Below are positions 20,384 to 33,100 of a stretch of DNA of 64,000 bases, piece by piece. Source of the DNA: Dichetophora obliterata (taxonomy: Eukaryota; Arthropoda; Insecta; Diptera; Sciomyzidae); NCBI GenBank assembly GCA_963920525.1, contig OY986438.1, positions 54,075,253 to 54,139,252 on the forward strand. Direction: 5' to 3'. Every line of letters starts with the position of its first letter. Position 1 is the first letter of the stretch. The notes beneath the pieces are model-generated. The model made no database searches. It was not told where the DNA came from and saw nothing but the letters and a program-made list of their open reading frames with translations. Both the position numbers and the translations under genes were made by a program.

Positions 20384-21108
20384 TACTTAACCTTATTCTG
20401 ATTGAATCATGCTCATTCGTTTAACCTCATTTTCCCCAGCGTGCGGTGCCAAAAAAGTTTCACTTCAAAAACTTAATATAAACAAATAAACCCAAACTAG
20501 TCAAAATCCAACTCCACCAAGTCGTCGGTGGTAAGCGCGCACTATACGCACTGCCAGAAGCCTTAAGAATGACTCTTTCGACACTATAAACGCGCCCTTA
20601 TAGATTTTATATATAAAAAATTAATTAATTTCAACTTGAGTCGCCCTGTTGTGACGAGACAAATGGCCAAGGTTGTTATCTTTACGCACATTGAGTTTTA
20701 TTATTTTAGTCCAACTCACGTCGTTGTCAGTGTTTGTGGTGTTGCTTTTTGCTCGGGTTTTGTGTTGGCTCAGTGAATTGCATGTGGATTTTAATTGACT
20801 TATTTAGTCAATGCTTAAAGTGAATAAGTTTTTGAATGGAAGTTGCAAACGTTGACGATAAGCTGTAAGGAATTCAACGTCAAGACATGTCTACTTTTTG
20901 CCTACAAAACGTTTGATCTGTCTACACCAAAGGAATTTTAAAAACTGCCCAATAGGAATCAACAAGCCAAGGTGTTGCAACTACATACAAGTCAGCCTCC
21001 AACTTTCACTTATTGCAAAATAGAACAGTTCAAACAATTGCACAGAAATAAATCACATTTCCAAGGTGTTCAATATAACGGACGCATAAACAATCGAATT
21101 TCAAACAA
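20384..21108 (+). promoter_or_regulatory. 5' flank and leader of Hmbs
   Basis: About 720 bp between the retrotransposon and the Hmbs start codon. It must contain the promoter and 5' UTR unless an upstream exon exists. I see no convincing TATA box or initiator. The retrotransposon, transcribed in the opposite direction, ends only here, so its 5' LTR and the Hmbs promoter are divergent neighbours. Confidence 0.4.
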
Positions 21109-21156
21109 ATGGATAATGAAGAGAAGCCCATTCGTGTTGGATCAAGGAAAAGCGAA
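21109..21156 (+). CDS. Hmbs: Hmbs coding exon 1
   Basis: Sixteen codons, MDNEEKPIRVGSRKSE, ending in phase 0 before GTAAGT. RVGSRKS is the invariant first strand of the enzyme. The following 544-bp intron ends TTTAAAAG at 21700. Confidence 0.9.
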
Positions 21157-24100
21157 GTAAGTTGCTTTAGTTTCGTTGCTTTCAAAAGTCAAAGGTTTAT
21201 TTTGGCATATATGATTTTTTTTCTGGTGAAGAATTGGACAATTCGCAATTGTTGCTCGTTTTACGCAAGTTTATTCTGCTTCAGATATTATACAACTACT
21301 TAAAAATCATGACAGCGCAAACAAGTCGCGCGGTCGTGAAGTTGATATAATATTGGGCACTGTTATATCATCGTGCAACGAACGGACCTCGCCAGCAGTT
21401 GATTGTGTTGAAGTTACATTTGTTAATTCTTGACTATTGCTTCATCTAGGTACATATTTGCATATTATCAGAAAAAGCTTTCCATGATGATGGATTGCTT
21501 TTTAATACCCAATGTATAATTTAAAGAAAATAAACAAGATAAGATATATTTTGCAATACTTTAAGTAGGGATAATTAGTTAACTTTCCATTAATATCAGA
21601 AATAACTCTTCTTATATTTGCAATGAAATAATTGACTTAAAATTAGATAAATCTTAAAATAATTACTAATGTCTTATTTTTTTTTTGATTTCTTTAAAAG
21701 CTTGCACTAATACAAACTAAACATGTTATTGGACGTTTGCAGAAAATTTATCCAAAGAAGAAATTCGAAATTCGTAAGTTTTTATTAGTTATATATTCTG
21801 TTGTAGTGATTTGTTTATAATTTTAAGTACCTAATTGTTATTCCACGACTCAAAGTTTAAAGTGCTTAAAGCAGACAAAATTTAAAAGTATACAACAAAG
21901 CTTCATGAAGCAGCTTATTTTCGCCTCTGTTCAGTGTGACTGTAGCTTAGGAACGTATTAAGTTGGCTTTGCTTTTAACTGAACGGTGACGCCGACTCAA
22001 ATAAATAGATATTTGTCTTGAGCCAATGAGTTTGGAGTAGAAAAGAGTCGAGACCAGAATCTCATGCTGCAACCGACAATGTTTTATGCTGAAATAAATT
22101 AAATTAGCTACACATGGTCGTGGTGCTTTCGTCAAATCTGTTTTTTGTGTCCACAAGCAATAACCATAATTGTCGGTCTTGGAATTCTAGTCACTAATTA
22201 GAGCTAAATTCATAGTCCACTTGTGAATTGTATTTATTCACTATAATGACCCAAAGACTAGCAATATGTATTTAATAGAAAAAAATGTTTTTTAATTTTT
22301 AAAAACCCAAATAAAAAGACTAAAAACATAAATTTCTAAAATTTTTGCCTTTGAATTTAAAATAAAATATTCAAATTAAATTAATTTTAAAGCAATGTAA
22401 CATTAACACTAAAAATTTCCAAGTCAAAAAATAATCCGACATATTGGGGAACATTTTTTCCTCGAAGTTTTTTATGTGTCTACAAACAAAAATTATTTAA
22501 TTAATAATTCCTTAAAAACAGCAAATTTTTTATGCCGTTTGATTTCAAAAGAGGGCCAAGTCCAACATGATTAATATGAAAATGATAAACTATTCAATTC
22601 CAATATTGATTGAAAACTATCGAAGTTTGATTAGTTAAGTTTTAAAAGTTGCAAAATTCAATTCGTTTAGTAATGAGTTTCAAAAGTGACTAAATATAAA
22701 ATAATTTTGTACAAATACTCCGTTAATTAAAAAAAAACAAAAAAATGGAACATTAACAATCCTATACCAATTCACTATGTTTTTGTTTACTTACAATCCA
22801 CCTGTTCATAATTTTTATGTGTTTTTCTGAATACATTAAAAAGTGGACTTGACCATTTTTAAAATCATCGTAAATTTTGATGAAAACCATACTTTTATTA
22901 AACTTTTTCATCATTTCTGATGACTGTTCGAAATTTGTAAGGTTCGAAAAATATTTTCATAAAAAATTTTCGTTCGAAAAATCCCAGAAATGGAAATGAC
23001 TTTTATTTTTCTAATTTTGGTTTTATTAAAACTTTCTTTAAATTTGTTGTCGTAAAGAAACATCCGATTTTGCGGCTATATTCCTTGTTTAGTTATTGAG
23101 TTAGAAAAAAATGTGATATGTTTTTTGAATGCTGCAATATTTTAAGTTTTTTAAAAACATTTTTTTTTCTATTAAGAAGGCAACGTATATATATGAAACT
23201 TTTTACATAGCTTATTATGGTGTTAAGGTGTTCATCAAACTAATTTGGAATGTTTGTCACCACCGCACAGTGGGGATGGCTTCATACATTTCTGGGAAAA
23301 AATTATAAGGAGTGCTTGTAGAGTGATAAAACTTGGCACCTAGCACTTAATTAACGTTATTAAGAAAAATATAAATTTTCATAAAAATCTGCCACGCCCA
23401 TCATATACCGCCCATGTAACTCAAAATTAATTTTTCATACAAAATTTTTCTTTTGCTCCGAACATGTTGAAATTTAGCACAGACATTACAATTAACAAAA
23501 TAAAAAAGTTGTGAAAGTTTCATTAAAATCGGCCACGCCCATCATATACCGCCCATATAACTCAAAATTAATAATTCATACAACATTTTTTCTTTTGCTC
23601 CGAACATGTTGAAATTTAGCACAGACATTACAATTAACAAAATAAAAAATTTGTGAAAGTTTCATTAAAATCGGCCACGCCCATCATATACCGCCCATAT
23701 AAAAACAAACGAATTTTTCATATAAATTTTATTATTATTATGTATTATTATTCTAACATGGACATGGGGCAAAAATTAGCGCAATCACGAACAGTCGTAA
23801 AACTCTTTTAATAACACAACTTCTTTTAACACGTTCTTTTTGAATTAAAAAAAAAAATAACATAAATATAAAAAAAAGATATAAAAATATAATATAAAAT
23901 ATAAACCAGTAAGGAAGCTATAGTCGGTCGAGCCCGACTATGAAATACCCTACACTTAGTGTGTTTATATAAAATTTGAGTGTTGTGGGTGGTATGGAAG
24001 GTGGGCGTATTTGTAGGCGTATCACGCCCATTTTTGGTACTCAACTAAGAATTGATAAAACATATACACATACAAAATTTTGTCTTTCTAGCTCAATTAT

Positions 24101-27100
24101 TAGCCCATTTTTTGTGTTTTCTCAATAGTTGGTGGTATGGGAGGTGGGCGTAATTGTGGGCGTATCCAAAAAAAATCATTGGGCTCATCCCCGGGTCCAT
24201 ATCAATATGTGTGCCAAATTTCATTCAAATATCTTACCTGGTTCTCTTTATTCTTTGCAAGATATAATCACACAGACGGACGGACGGACGGACGGACGGA
24301 CATGGCTCAATCAACTCAGGAGCTGACGCTGATCAAGAATATATATACTTTTCCATACCGGCCACGCCTCCTTCTATGCGTTAAAAACGTTTGCACAAAG
24401 TTAATATACCCTGACTTTGTCAAGTGTAGGGTATAAAAATATAAGTTTTATTGAAAGGCGCACCTGGCCGCAGTTGAAATTGATTAAAAATGTAAGAACA
24501 GATATGAGGCAATGTATTAGTAGTGATTTCCAAACATAGGCAAGTACAGCTAAAATTTCAGATTCAAATGTTTGGAAAAAACGGGATTTTAGTTATAAGT
24601 TCATAAAAAAAAAAAAAAAAAAAAAATTAAGTCTCTGCAGAGTTTATTTTTTAAATTTTAGTATATTGACATATCCTACTTTAAATAAAAAATAAAAAAA
24701 AACACGTTAGCTCACATAGTAAAATAATATTCGTCTTGAAATTCTTAGGTTTATATTAAGTTAGTTCGGTAAAACATACAAGTTCGGAGTTTGAAACGGC
24801 ATAAAAATAAAACTACCAGTCAGATTGAAGTAATTGTTTTTGATTTGACTGTACCATTTAGTCTTTAATATCAAAATACCACTGCATGTTGCATGAAGAC
24901 TATGTTGACAATTTGACTTTTTTCCGCGAAATCCCCAGTGTGCACCGTACTAAAAGTTGCGAAGAAGTAAAAAGTAAAAGCAGCTAAAAATATTTCTTAT
25001 ACATTTTCGTTTCTTAAGATTTTCCCCAATATGTTTTTAAAATATTTTTTAGTTTTATTTATTTTATAAACATAACTGGGTTCTTTTATAGTAAATACGA
25101 CATAAAGTTTAAGCTTTAATACATTATATTATACAATTATAATAATTAGCCTATCTTTATAAACTTTCATAAGATTAATAAATAAAAAATATTACGGACT
25201 ATAAAGTGCAGGGAGTGCAATGTAAAGAGTTAAGGTAGATTAAATAAATGACGTAGTAAAGAAGTAAGAAAATATTAGATAAAATTCTTAAAAATATAGG
25301 CTATTCTACGTTACTTTGCATGTTTAGCTGCTGAGTCTAATATCAAAGTCTGATTGTGTAGTTGCATTTAATTTAACGGCTTTGGAATAACTCGTAAAGT
25401 GTGCTAATAAAAAATGTACAAAAAATAAATTATTTTCTCTCTTAAGATTGGTAATATCCTGGGTATTAGTCATTTATACAAATTTTCGGTGTCACATTAT
25501 ATTCTGTAAACAAAAAATTATCGATTGCTCAATGCATTTCATTCATTAATTACTAATCGCGAGAGAGCACGTGAAATATAATACTTCCCGAGTGTCAATT
25601 GGTTGGATGCTCGACGATTCCGTTTGTGGGAAATCTTTCTATTAGTAATGAAGAATCGAAAGGAGAAAACATTTTTATTGTTCTTGCACAGCGCAAGCAT
25701 ATTTATAAAAGTTATTGCGTAAATTGCAGTATTTATGTATAAATTTTGGGACGATATAAGTTAAGAACTACGGAAAGCATGATTTTGAAATTTGTCGTAT
25801 TGATTTTTCGGGCTGTCATGAACCTTCTCATATTAGATTTATTCCATTAATACGCACGGCTCTCATTAATTCGTAAATTCAAATCTTTAGACAACCTTGT
25901 TATTTTTAATTCCCAGTATAAATCCCAGTGAAAATCTTACAGTGGAACTATTCCTTAGAACAAAATCATGTAATTATGTTAATTTAAACTCAGAAAAGTC
26001 GATGGGTCTGTGGATTTTAGATCTAATCAGTATTTGTCCCGAAAATCTATCGACAACTCGATTTCGTTTAATATGCAGAGTTTTGTAGAATAGCCCATAT
26101 CTCTCCTACTGATCGTACGTAACTCTCATTCTGGTACAGTATTGCCAGGTGCCTTTCACCATTTACCCCTAGATTGGATTTCAAATCCCTCTAAAATTCC
26201 CCTAATAATTTTTTTCGAAAAACACAAAAATTTCATAGGGGGTAGATTTGAAAGGATCTGTAGGAGGAAACCAGCTTTGAAAGTACATATAGGAATGATA
26301 ATGGGTTTACCGGATACGAAATTTGTAGACTAGTATTATTTATCCAAACATGTATGAATATAAGCTTATTGCTATTATTTTTTTCGCAACTGTATGTATT
26401 TAAAGGGCTGAGCTGTTGGACGTCTTTAACAAAGGCAGAAAGTGTCTTCATAGTTCTAAATTGTCCAATGTGAAATTAACCTAGTTAGTTAGTTAGTTTT
26501 TAGTGGGCTCATGTGCACCACGACCCATAGGATCTATTGTTGACAAAACATTTTTGATGTTTCCATTTTGCATCAGCTGCCCTAGAACGCTCTCGTTTTG
26601 ATTTTCTTTTGCTTGACATTCGTTGGCCGCAGCTGGAATTGTCGCTACTACTTATATTATTATACTATGTGTATAATATAATCTCTGTGGTATCTCCATA
26701 AACTCTTATAGGAAAAACTCTTTTGTATAAAAAACTTCAGTTTTGTTTATCTGGAAAAAGTCATGTTCTAATAATTTCCGCCCGGACGTTTGTACAATAA
26801 AACGAGTGGAAGAGCATTCGAAATCGAATTGATACCTCTGTATTATATACTCTCTATGGAGATACATGCAGTTTCGAGCATTGAGATATTCTGTTAAGTT
26901 GTATCCTAAAATTTCCTTTCTGAAGGTGCATAGACAAGCCATATACGTAGCGTGTTGCATAATTAAAAGCAATTTTAAGTTTTAATTCGGACGACGAATC
27001 GAGTTTACTTTACTCTATTTTGAATAAGGTATAGGTTAGATCAATAGGCTGATTATTGTTTATGTTAGCCTCTCATACTGTTTCGCTGATCATTTTGCCG

Positions 27101-30100
27101 TTTCTTAAATTTTTACAGAATTCTAGAGTCACATTATTTATTTTTAAAAATGACCCGCGGAAGTTAGTTGTTTTTTCATTTATTAAAGTACTAATAGCGC
27201 AATTTTTGTGAAGTAGACTTATTTTAATTAAAAAATATATATAATAAAATCTCAAATGATTTGGGGTAATTTGGTGCAAAACAAAAATTGTTTCAGTACA
27301 AACTTTCGGTTCTTGAAAATCCTCAGGGATATGAAAATATCGAAATTAAGGCATTGAATATGTTTTGTTATCATATAAAGATAATTTCCTCCAAAAATTA
27401 TAAAAAATTATCAGAAGCTTAGCGTCAGGTCTGAAAGGGCTGATACTATTGGAAACTGCATTTTCGAGAAAAGTTCCAGTTCGTCGAGAAAGACTGAGCT
27501 GTGCATCATTTGCCTGCTTGCAGACGCTGAAAATGCCAATTAGATTAATTAAAAATAGAAAATAGCAAGAAATTTAATATGAAGGCCTGTGTTATAACTC
27601 TTAATACACTTTCATATTAAGGACTCTTTTCATTCTAATACAAAAATAACTAGACATACAATTTACAGAACCCAAAAAGGAACTTAAGCTTTTGACACAA
27701 GTATTAATGGTAAAATTTATCAAAGGTCTTGGTAAAGTTACGTAAATAGAGTAAGGTCACACAGCCAGCATCATAACCAGGTTGAATATCGTCAAACACC
27801 TTAACTTCTGCTGAAAAACACCCATGCCCTGTCTCAAACCAGTACTGAAAAGGAGATAACAGATTTTCTCAGATAAGTATTTGCTTATTTGTTTAACTAT
27901 GAATCTCTTACATTTTTATTTGAGGGACTGTGTTTTTTAGCTTCAGTTTGAACAATAAAAGTTTTCCACTGTCAGGAAATTAAGATGCAATGAATGATTT
28001 ATATTGTGCGTAAGAGGACTTATTATGTGAGGTAGTAAAAGTTTAAAAAACTCGAACCACTACTTCTACTGTTGCTCCACTACGTTTTGGTTTGAAGGGA
28101 TCATTTTAATTTGTCAGCAAAGTATCAAGTTTAGCCTGCTATATGACAATAACAACTTCATTTCTGGTCAATCTAAAGGCCTAGTTTTCTGATGATGGTC
28201 TTGAAAGATATTGAAATATTTCAGAGAAAACTTATAAGAACTTTAGCCCGAGTTCAAAATCCATCTGAGATGGAATGCTTTTTCAATTGAATTAATATTT
28301 TTGTTCGTTCGTCAATTAACGTCACCTCTCTGAAGACATTGGCTAACTCCAGAGAATAAAAAATTGACATGTAAAGCTTCTTAAGAACATGCACCGCTCG
28401 AAATCTGCAATAAACTTCGTAGATCTAGTTTTAGAGTTTGGGGTGCACCATAAAAAGCTCGGGCAAAGTCCTTTCATGGGCTGAAATGGTCAATTCGTTT
28501 TTTGTTTTATTTATTTATTTAAATGTATGTTTGTGAGGGCTTATTTGTGGTATTTTAATAATAACATAACATTTTAACATTGTGAATAACATTTTAATAA
28601 TAAATAATCTCTCTTGGCTTAGTTCTTTTCTTAAAAACTGTTTATTTCATTGTTGAAATTTTTAAAAAAACGAAAAATAATGCTTACATGCTATACATAA
28701 ATATTATCTACGATTCGATACTGCATATAACGTCCAAACCTAGTATTAAATTTTATTTTCTTATCATCATAAAGTTTGTATTTTTTTCTTTTTTTGGTAA
28801 AACGTGCTTTTGCTTTAAATATTTAACTGATAACGCATACGCTTATTGTATGACGTGCTAATAGATGATAGATTGTAGTGGATACAATTAATTCTGCGCT
28901 GTATTTCTCTTGCATGCTAGGCTATTTTTTAATAATTTGTACTGTAGCTATAGCTCACGCAAATAATTCATTAGTTAAATAAACAAATAGGGTCATAATG
29001 ATAAAATATAGTAATAAAAACTCAGACTGAACTTAAAATTATATTTAAAATATGCGTGTTCAATGTTTGCAGTAAAAAATGGGTTGAAAGATGCCTTTGC
29101 AGACTGACTGACTCCTATCACATTTCAGCTATGAACAATAAATGCCTCCTGCATAAGAATATGAAGTAAAAAAAAGTATTCATTAATTTATTGGTAGCTA
29201 AATGCTTTTGATCAAAGTCTTCAATTATAAAACAGTAAAAACATTTTAAGATATTGAGTATAAAAGAGTGCAAATGGTAAAAATTTATTTTTTTAATTAA
29301 TTAACTTAGTTAATTGCAGCAATTATTGCCTCTGCACGCAGCAATTGATAAGCAATGAAAAAATTGTTTTTATTGAAACATTTCGGTACAAAATTGAAAT
29401 TATTCCAAAAAAATTAATTTAAAATTTTTATTATTGAAATAAAAAATTTCTTGATAACAAGATATCTAATCATAAGAAAGTTAAAACACAACTACATATT
29501 AAAAACATATCGATCAGTAATTGCAATCGTTTTAAATTTTTTATCTATATTAATAAAACTAACAGCCCTATTCTGGCAAATTAACAAATTGTTAACCAGT
29601 ATTTTGAATATTTCTGTGTTTTTGTTGTTTTCAATACAAAATCTTAAGCTCAAAAAACAAAATTTTTTAATGAAATTGTCAGTAACTGAAAAGCAGTTGA
29701 CAATTTTTATCAACATTTTTTGTTTTTGAGCTTCAAATTTTGTTTTGAAATACAAAAATTACAAAAAACACAGAAATATTCAAAATACTGGTTAACAATT
29801 TGTTAATTTGCCAGAATAGGGCTGTTATTTTCAGTTTGTTTGTTTGACTGGAATACAAATAGTCAATAAACCGCGCCAGTCAGCTGGTTTCCTTTACGTT
29901 TGGCGCGGGGCGGCTTTAATTTTGTAAAATCGATGTATGTACCTCGCAACTACTTTCTAAAATCTGAAAAAAATGTCCGTACAATTTATTAATTGAAAAC
30001 AGGGTGTGGAGAAATTCGTTCGCAATCGATTTAAATACGATCTTATCGTCCGTTTTTTGCTGTGTGTGAGAATTTTTCAAACGAAAAATTTAAAAGCAGA

Positions 30101-33100
30101 CGAACATTCGCAATCGAAAAAAACGCTCTGCTTGCGTAATTTTTTTTTATCACTGATAAATTTGTGAGCTTTGTATTTTTTCGAAAGAATTTTTCACACA
30201 ACAACAAAAAGCAACAAACGTTCGTTTGGAATTTTTCATTAAAAATGAGCGTTTAAAGAAAAAATGCACGAACGTTCGTTTGTATGTGGAGTTATTAGAC
30301 AAAATATAAGTTTGTTGTTGTATTTTTGTACACTTGCTGACATGAAAAATGTAACCAAAATACAGATGTGGACTGTACATGCATATGAGGAAAAATAATA
30401 TTTTAATGCTTTTGAATAAGGTAAATAAACTTGATATGCCCAATCAAATGAATAAAATATGTATATCTTTACAATTATCTCATAGATTTAATAGATTGAT
30501 ATGCCATTTCAATGATAATCAAATTAAGAAATTGATAGCTCGAAACTAAATCGATACATCGATTTTCCACAGGCTATTCCTATTTTTATTAAAAGTTCTT
30601 CACGAATCCATTGTCAAATCGCGGCGCCCCAGTTATCGTAATCTCCCAGTATAACTGATAAATTGGCTGTTTCGCGATCGGCACTTTCATCATATAAAGG
30701 TTTCTTCCTTTGAACACTTTCTTATTCAGCCCTATCATGAATAATTTTTCACTCTGAATCAAAAAAGCGAGTTTTAATTATTAATATAGCAGATAAGGCA
30801 TCACACTTTTTTACACTCATGAATATTGACGGTTGATGAACAAATTTGCATTAAAATTTCCAAAATGTTCTTGAGACTAAATTTAAAAATGGAAACTGCA
30901 TTTTTTGATTCCGGGTGAAAAATTATTAATGATAGGGCTGAATAAGAACGCTTCCAGAGGAATTCAGTCAATAGATACCTTTATACGATGAAAGTGCCGA
31001 TTGCGAATCTGCCAATTTATCAGTTTTACTGGGGAGATTAAGGGCGAGAAATTATTCATGATAAGGGCAGTATCGCCAGATGGAATTACCACCAAATTTA
31101 TCTTTTTCTCGCACTTAATTCTCAAAATAACCACACTCCCAAAATACCTCAAATTACCACAAAATACCTCAAAATTAACACAAAATCCCACAACACTTCA
31201 AAATACCTCGAAAAAGCAAAAAGAAAATAGATACATACCAGTGATCTGCAAGCGATGGCATTTTCGCTACTTGCAATCTACCCTCAACAAATACAGTGAT
31301 GGCCCAGTTAGCCTCGCATGGCATAGCAGTGCATGGCTTAACAAGCGTCACATCGAAATCTGTTTAATAGGATTTGTGTGTATCTGATTATGCACAACAT
31401 GGCAACGCATGGCAATGCTCAGATAAAAACAGAAATGCATCTCTGACTACATAGATAAACATGGAAGATCTATTTCATTTTAATATCTGTGTATTCTTCT
31501 ATGTATTTGACGTTTTGGCAAAACAGATGTGAAGTTGTAAAATTGTTTGATCAAGTGCGGTTAATTTACTAAAATAAAATCGTTGTATTCTTCTTTTTTA
31601 TTGTTTTATTTTGACCATGTGACTATGCTTTGCATAATCACCATTTATTTAGCTGTGTGCTAGCTGCTTATCTGCGTTGCATGCGCTGCTGTGCCATGCG
31701 AGGCTAACTGGACCATGACAGTCTGACCGCACTACGCAAGCGCTGCGATTGTTGTGTCGAACATACTTGCAACATTGAAGCCAACTGTGTATGAGCGTGC
31801 CGTAAGACCACAATAATGCATGTTCGAGTTGTTGGTTTGATAACCAGCGCAGGGTCTTTTAAACTTCTGGTATGAAATGGTAAGTATGGTCATTTACAAG
31901 CAACAAAACAAAGACATAAAGCGTAACTCCTGCATAAAAAAACCAGCGCTTATTTTGTACTCCGAACACAAAGTATTTGCAGTAACATTGCAGTAACAAC
32001 ATTGCAGTTACTTTGCGTGACTTTTGAGAGCTTGTAGCTCATAAGCTAATGGTTCAATTGAGCTGATTTCTTTTTTAAAATAAATTCTAAAGTTTAATTG
32101 AGTGAGCAATAAAATTTGTTTAGTAAATTTTTAAAGATATTTATTAAATTTAGTTTTTTAAGAAATTATATCAGACGCCATTTTACTATAAAACACCTTT
32201 AATCACTGATTTTGATAAGATTTTGTATGCATGCAGATCTTTAATAAAGCTACAACTTTTGTTCAATTGTTCAAAATTTTGAAATAATAGTGTCGCCACC
32301 TAATAATATGTCTTTTCAAGAGTTTAAAACTGATAAATGACGTTTAAAACTCTTGAAAAGACATATTATTAGGTGGCAACCCTATTATTTCAAAATTTTA
32401 TAATTTTGAAATTCTGACAATGGATTCGGATTCAGCGATCCATTTTTGGTTTACGATTTTTTTTTGCCAGTCCCGAATTCATAAAACTACAAAAAATTAA
32501 GGTGGCAACCCTATCCACCATCTTGAATTTTAAAATTCTAACTTTAGATTTGAAATCAGCGACCCCTTAACACTGATAAATGATGTTTAAAACTCTTAAA
32601 AATACATATTATTAGGTGGCAATGCTGTGGTAAAAATTTAGGTGGCAGCCCTAACCTCCATCTTAAATTTTAAAACTGTGACATTATATTCGAAATCAAA
32701 TCCGTTGTCAGAATTTCAAAATTACAAGAATTCGCAAAAATGAAAAAAATCTAGGTGGCAACTTTAGCCGCCATCTTAAATTTTAAAGTTTGACATCATC
32801 TTCGAAATAAGTTACCCCTAAAACTATTTACTCTATTCATACTGAAGTAGTCTACAAACACTTGAGTAAAAATGCAGTGTACGCGCTGATTTCATCGTTC
32901 GTAAGCTTACTTTTGTATCACTGCTTAGCCGAAGTTGAAATCAACTATCAATGGTACACGAGGCAGTAGCTCAAAATAATGCATAATTATAACGATAGCC
33001 GTTCGTGCGCTGTGGTTTATACACATAATTATTTTATGCAAACATCTATACTTTCCACTGAAGTCGAAGCACACATCACACAGTGTTTGACTTTGGTACA

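Noticed and set aside
29451..29755. 92- and 87-codon frames on opposite strands
   Set aside because: They overlap the 266-bp palindromic element and mirror each other.
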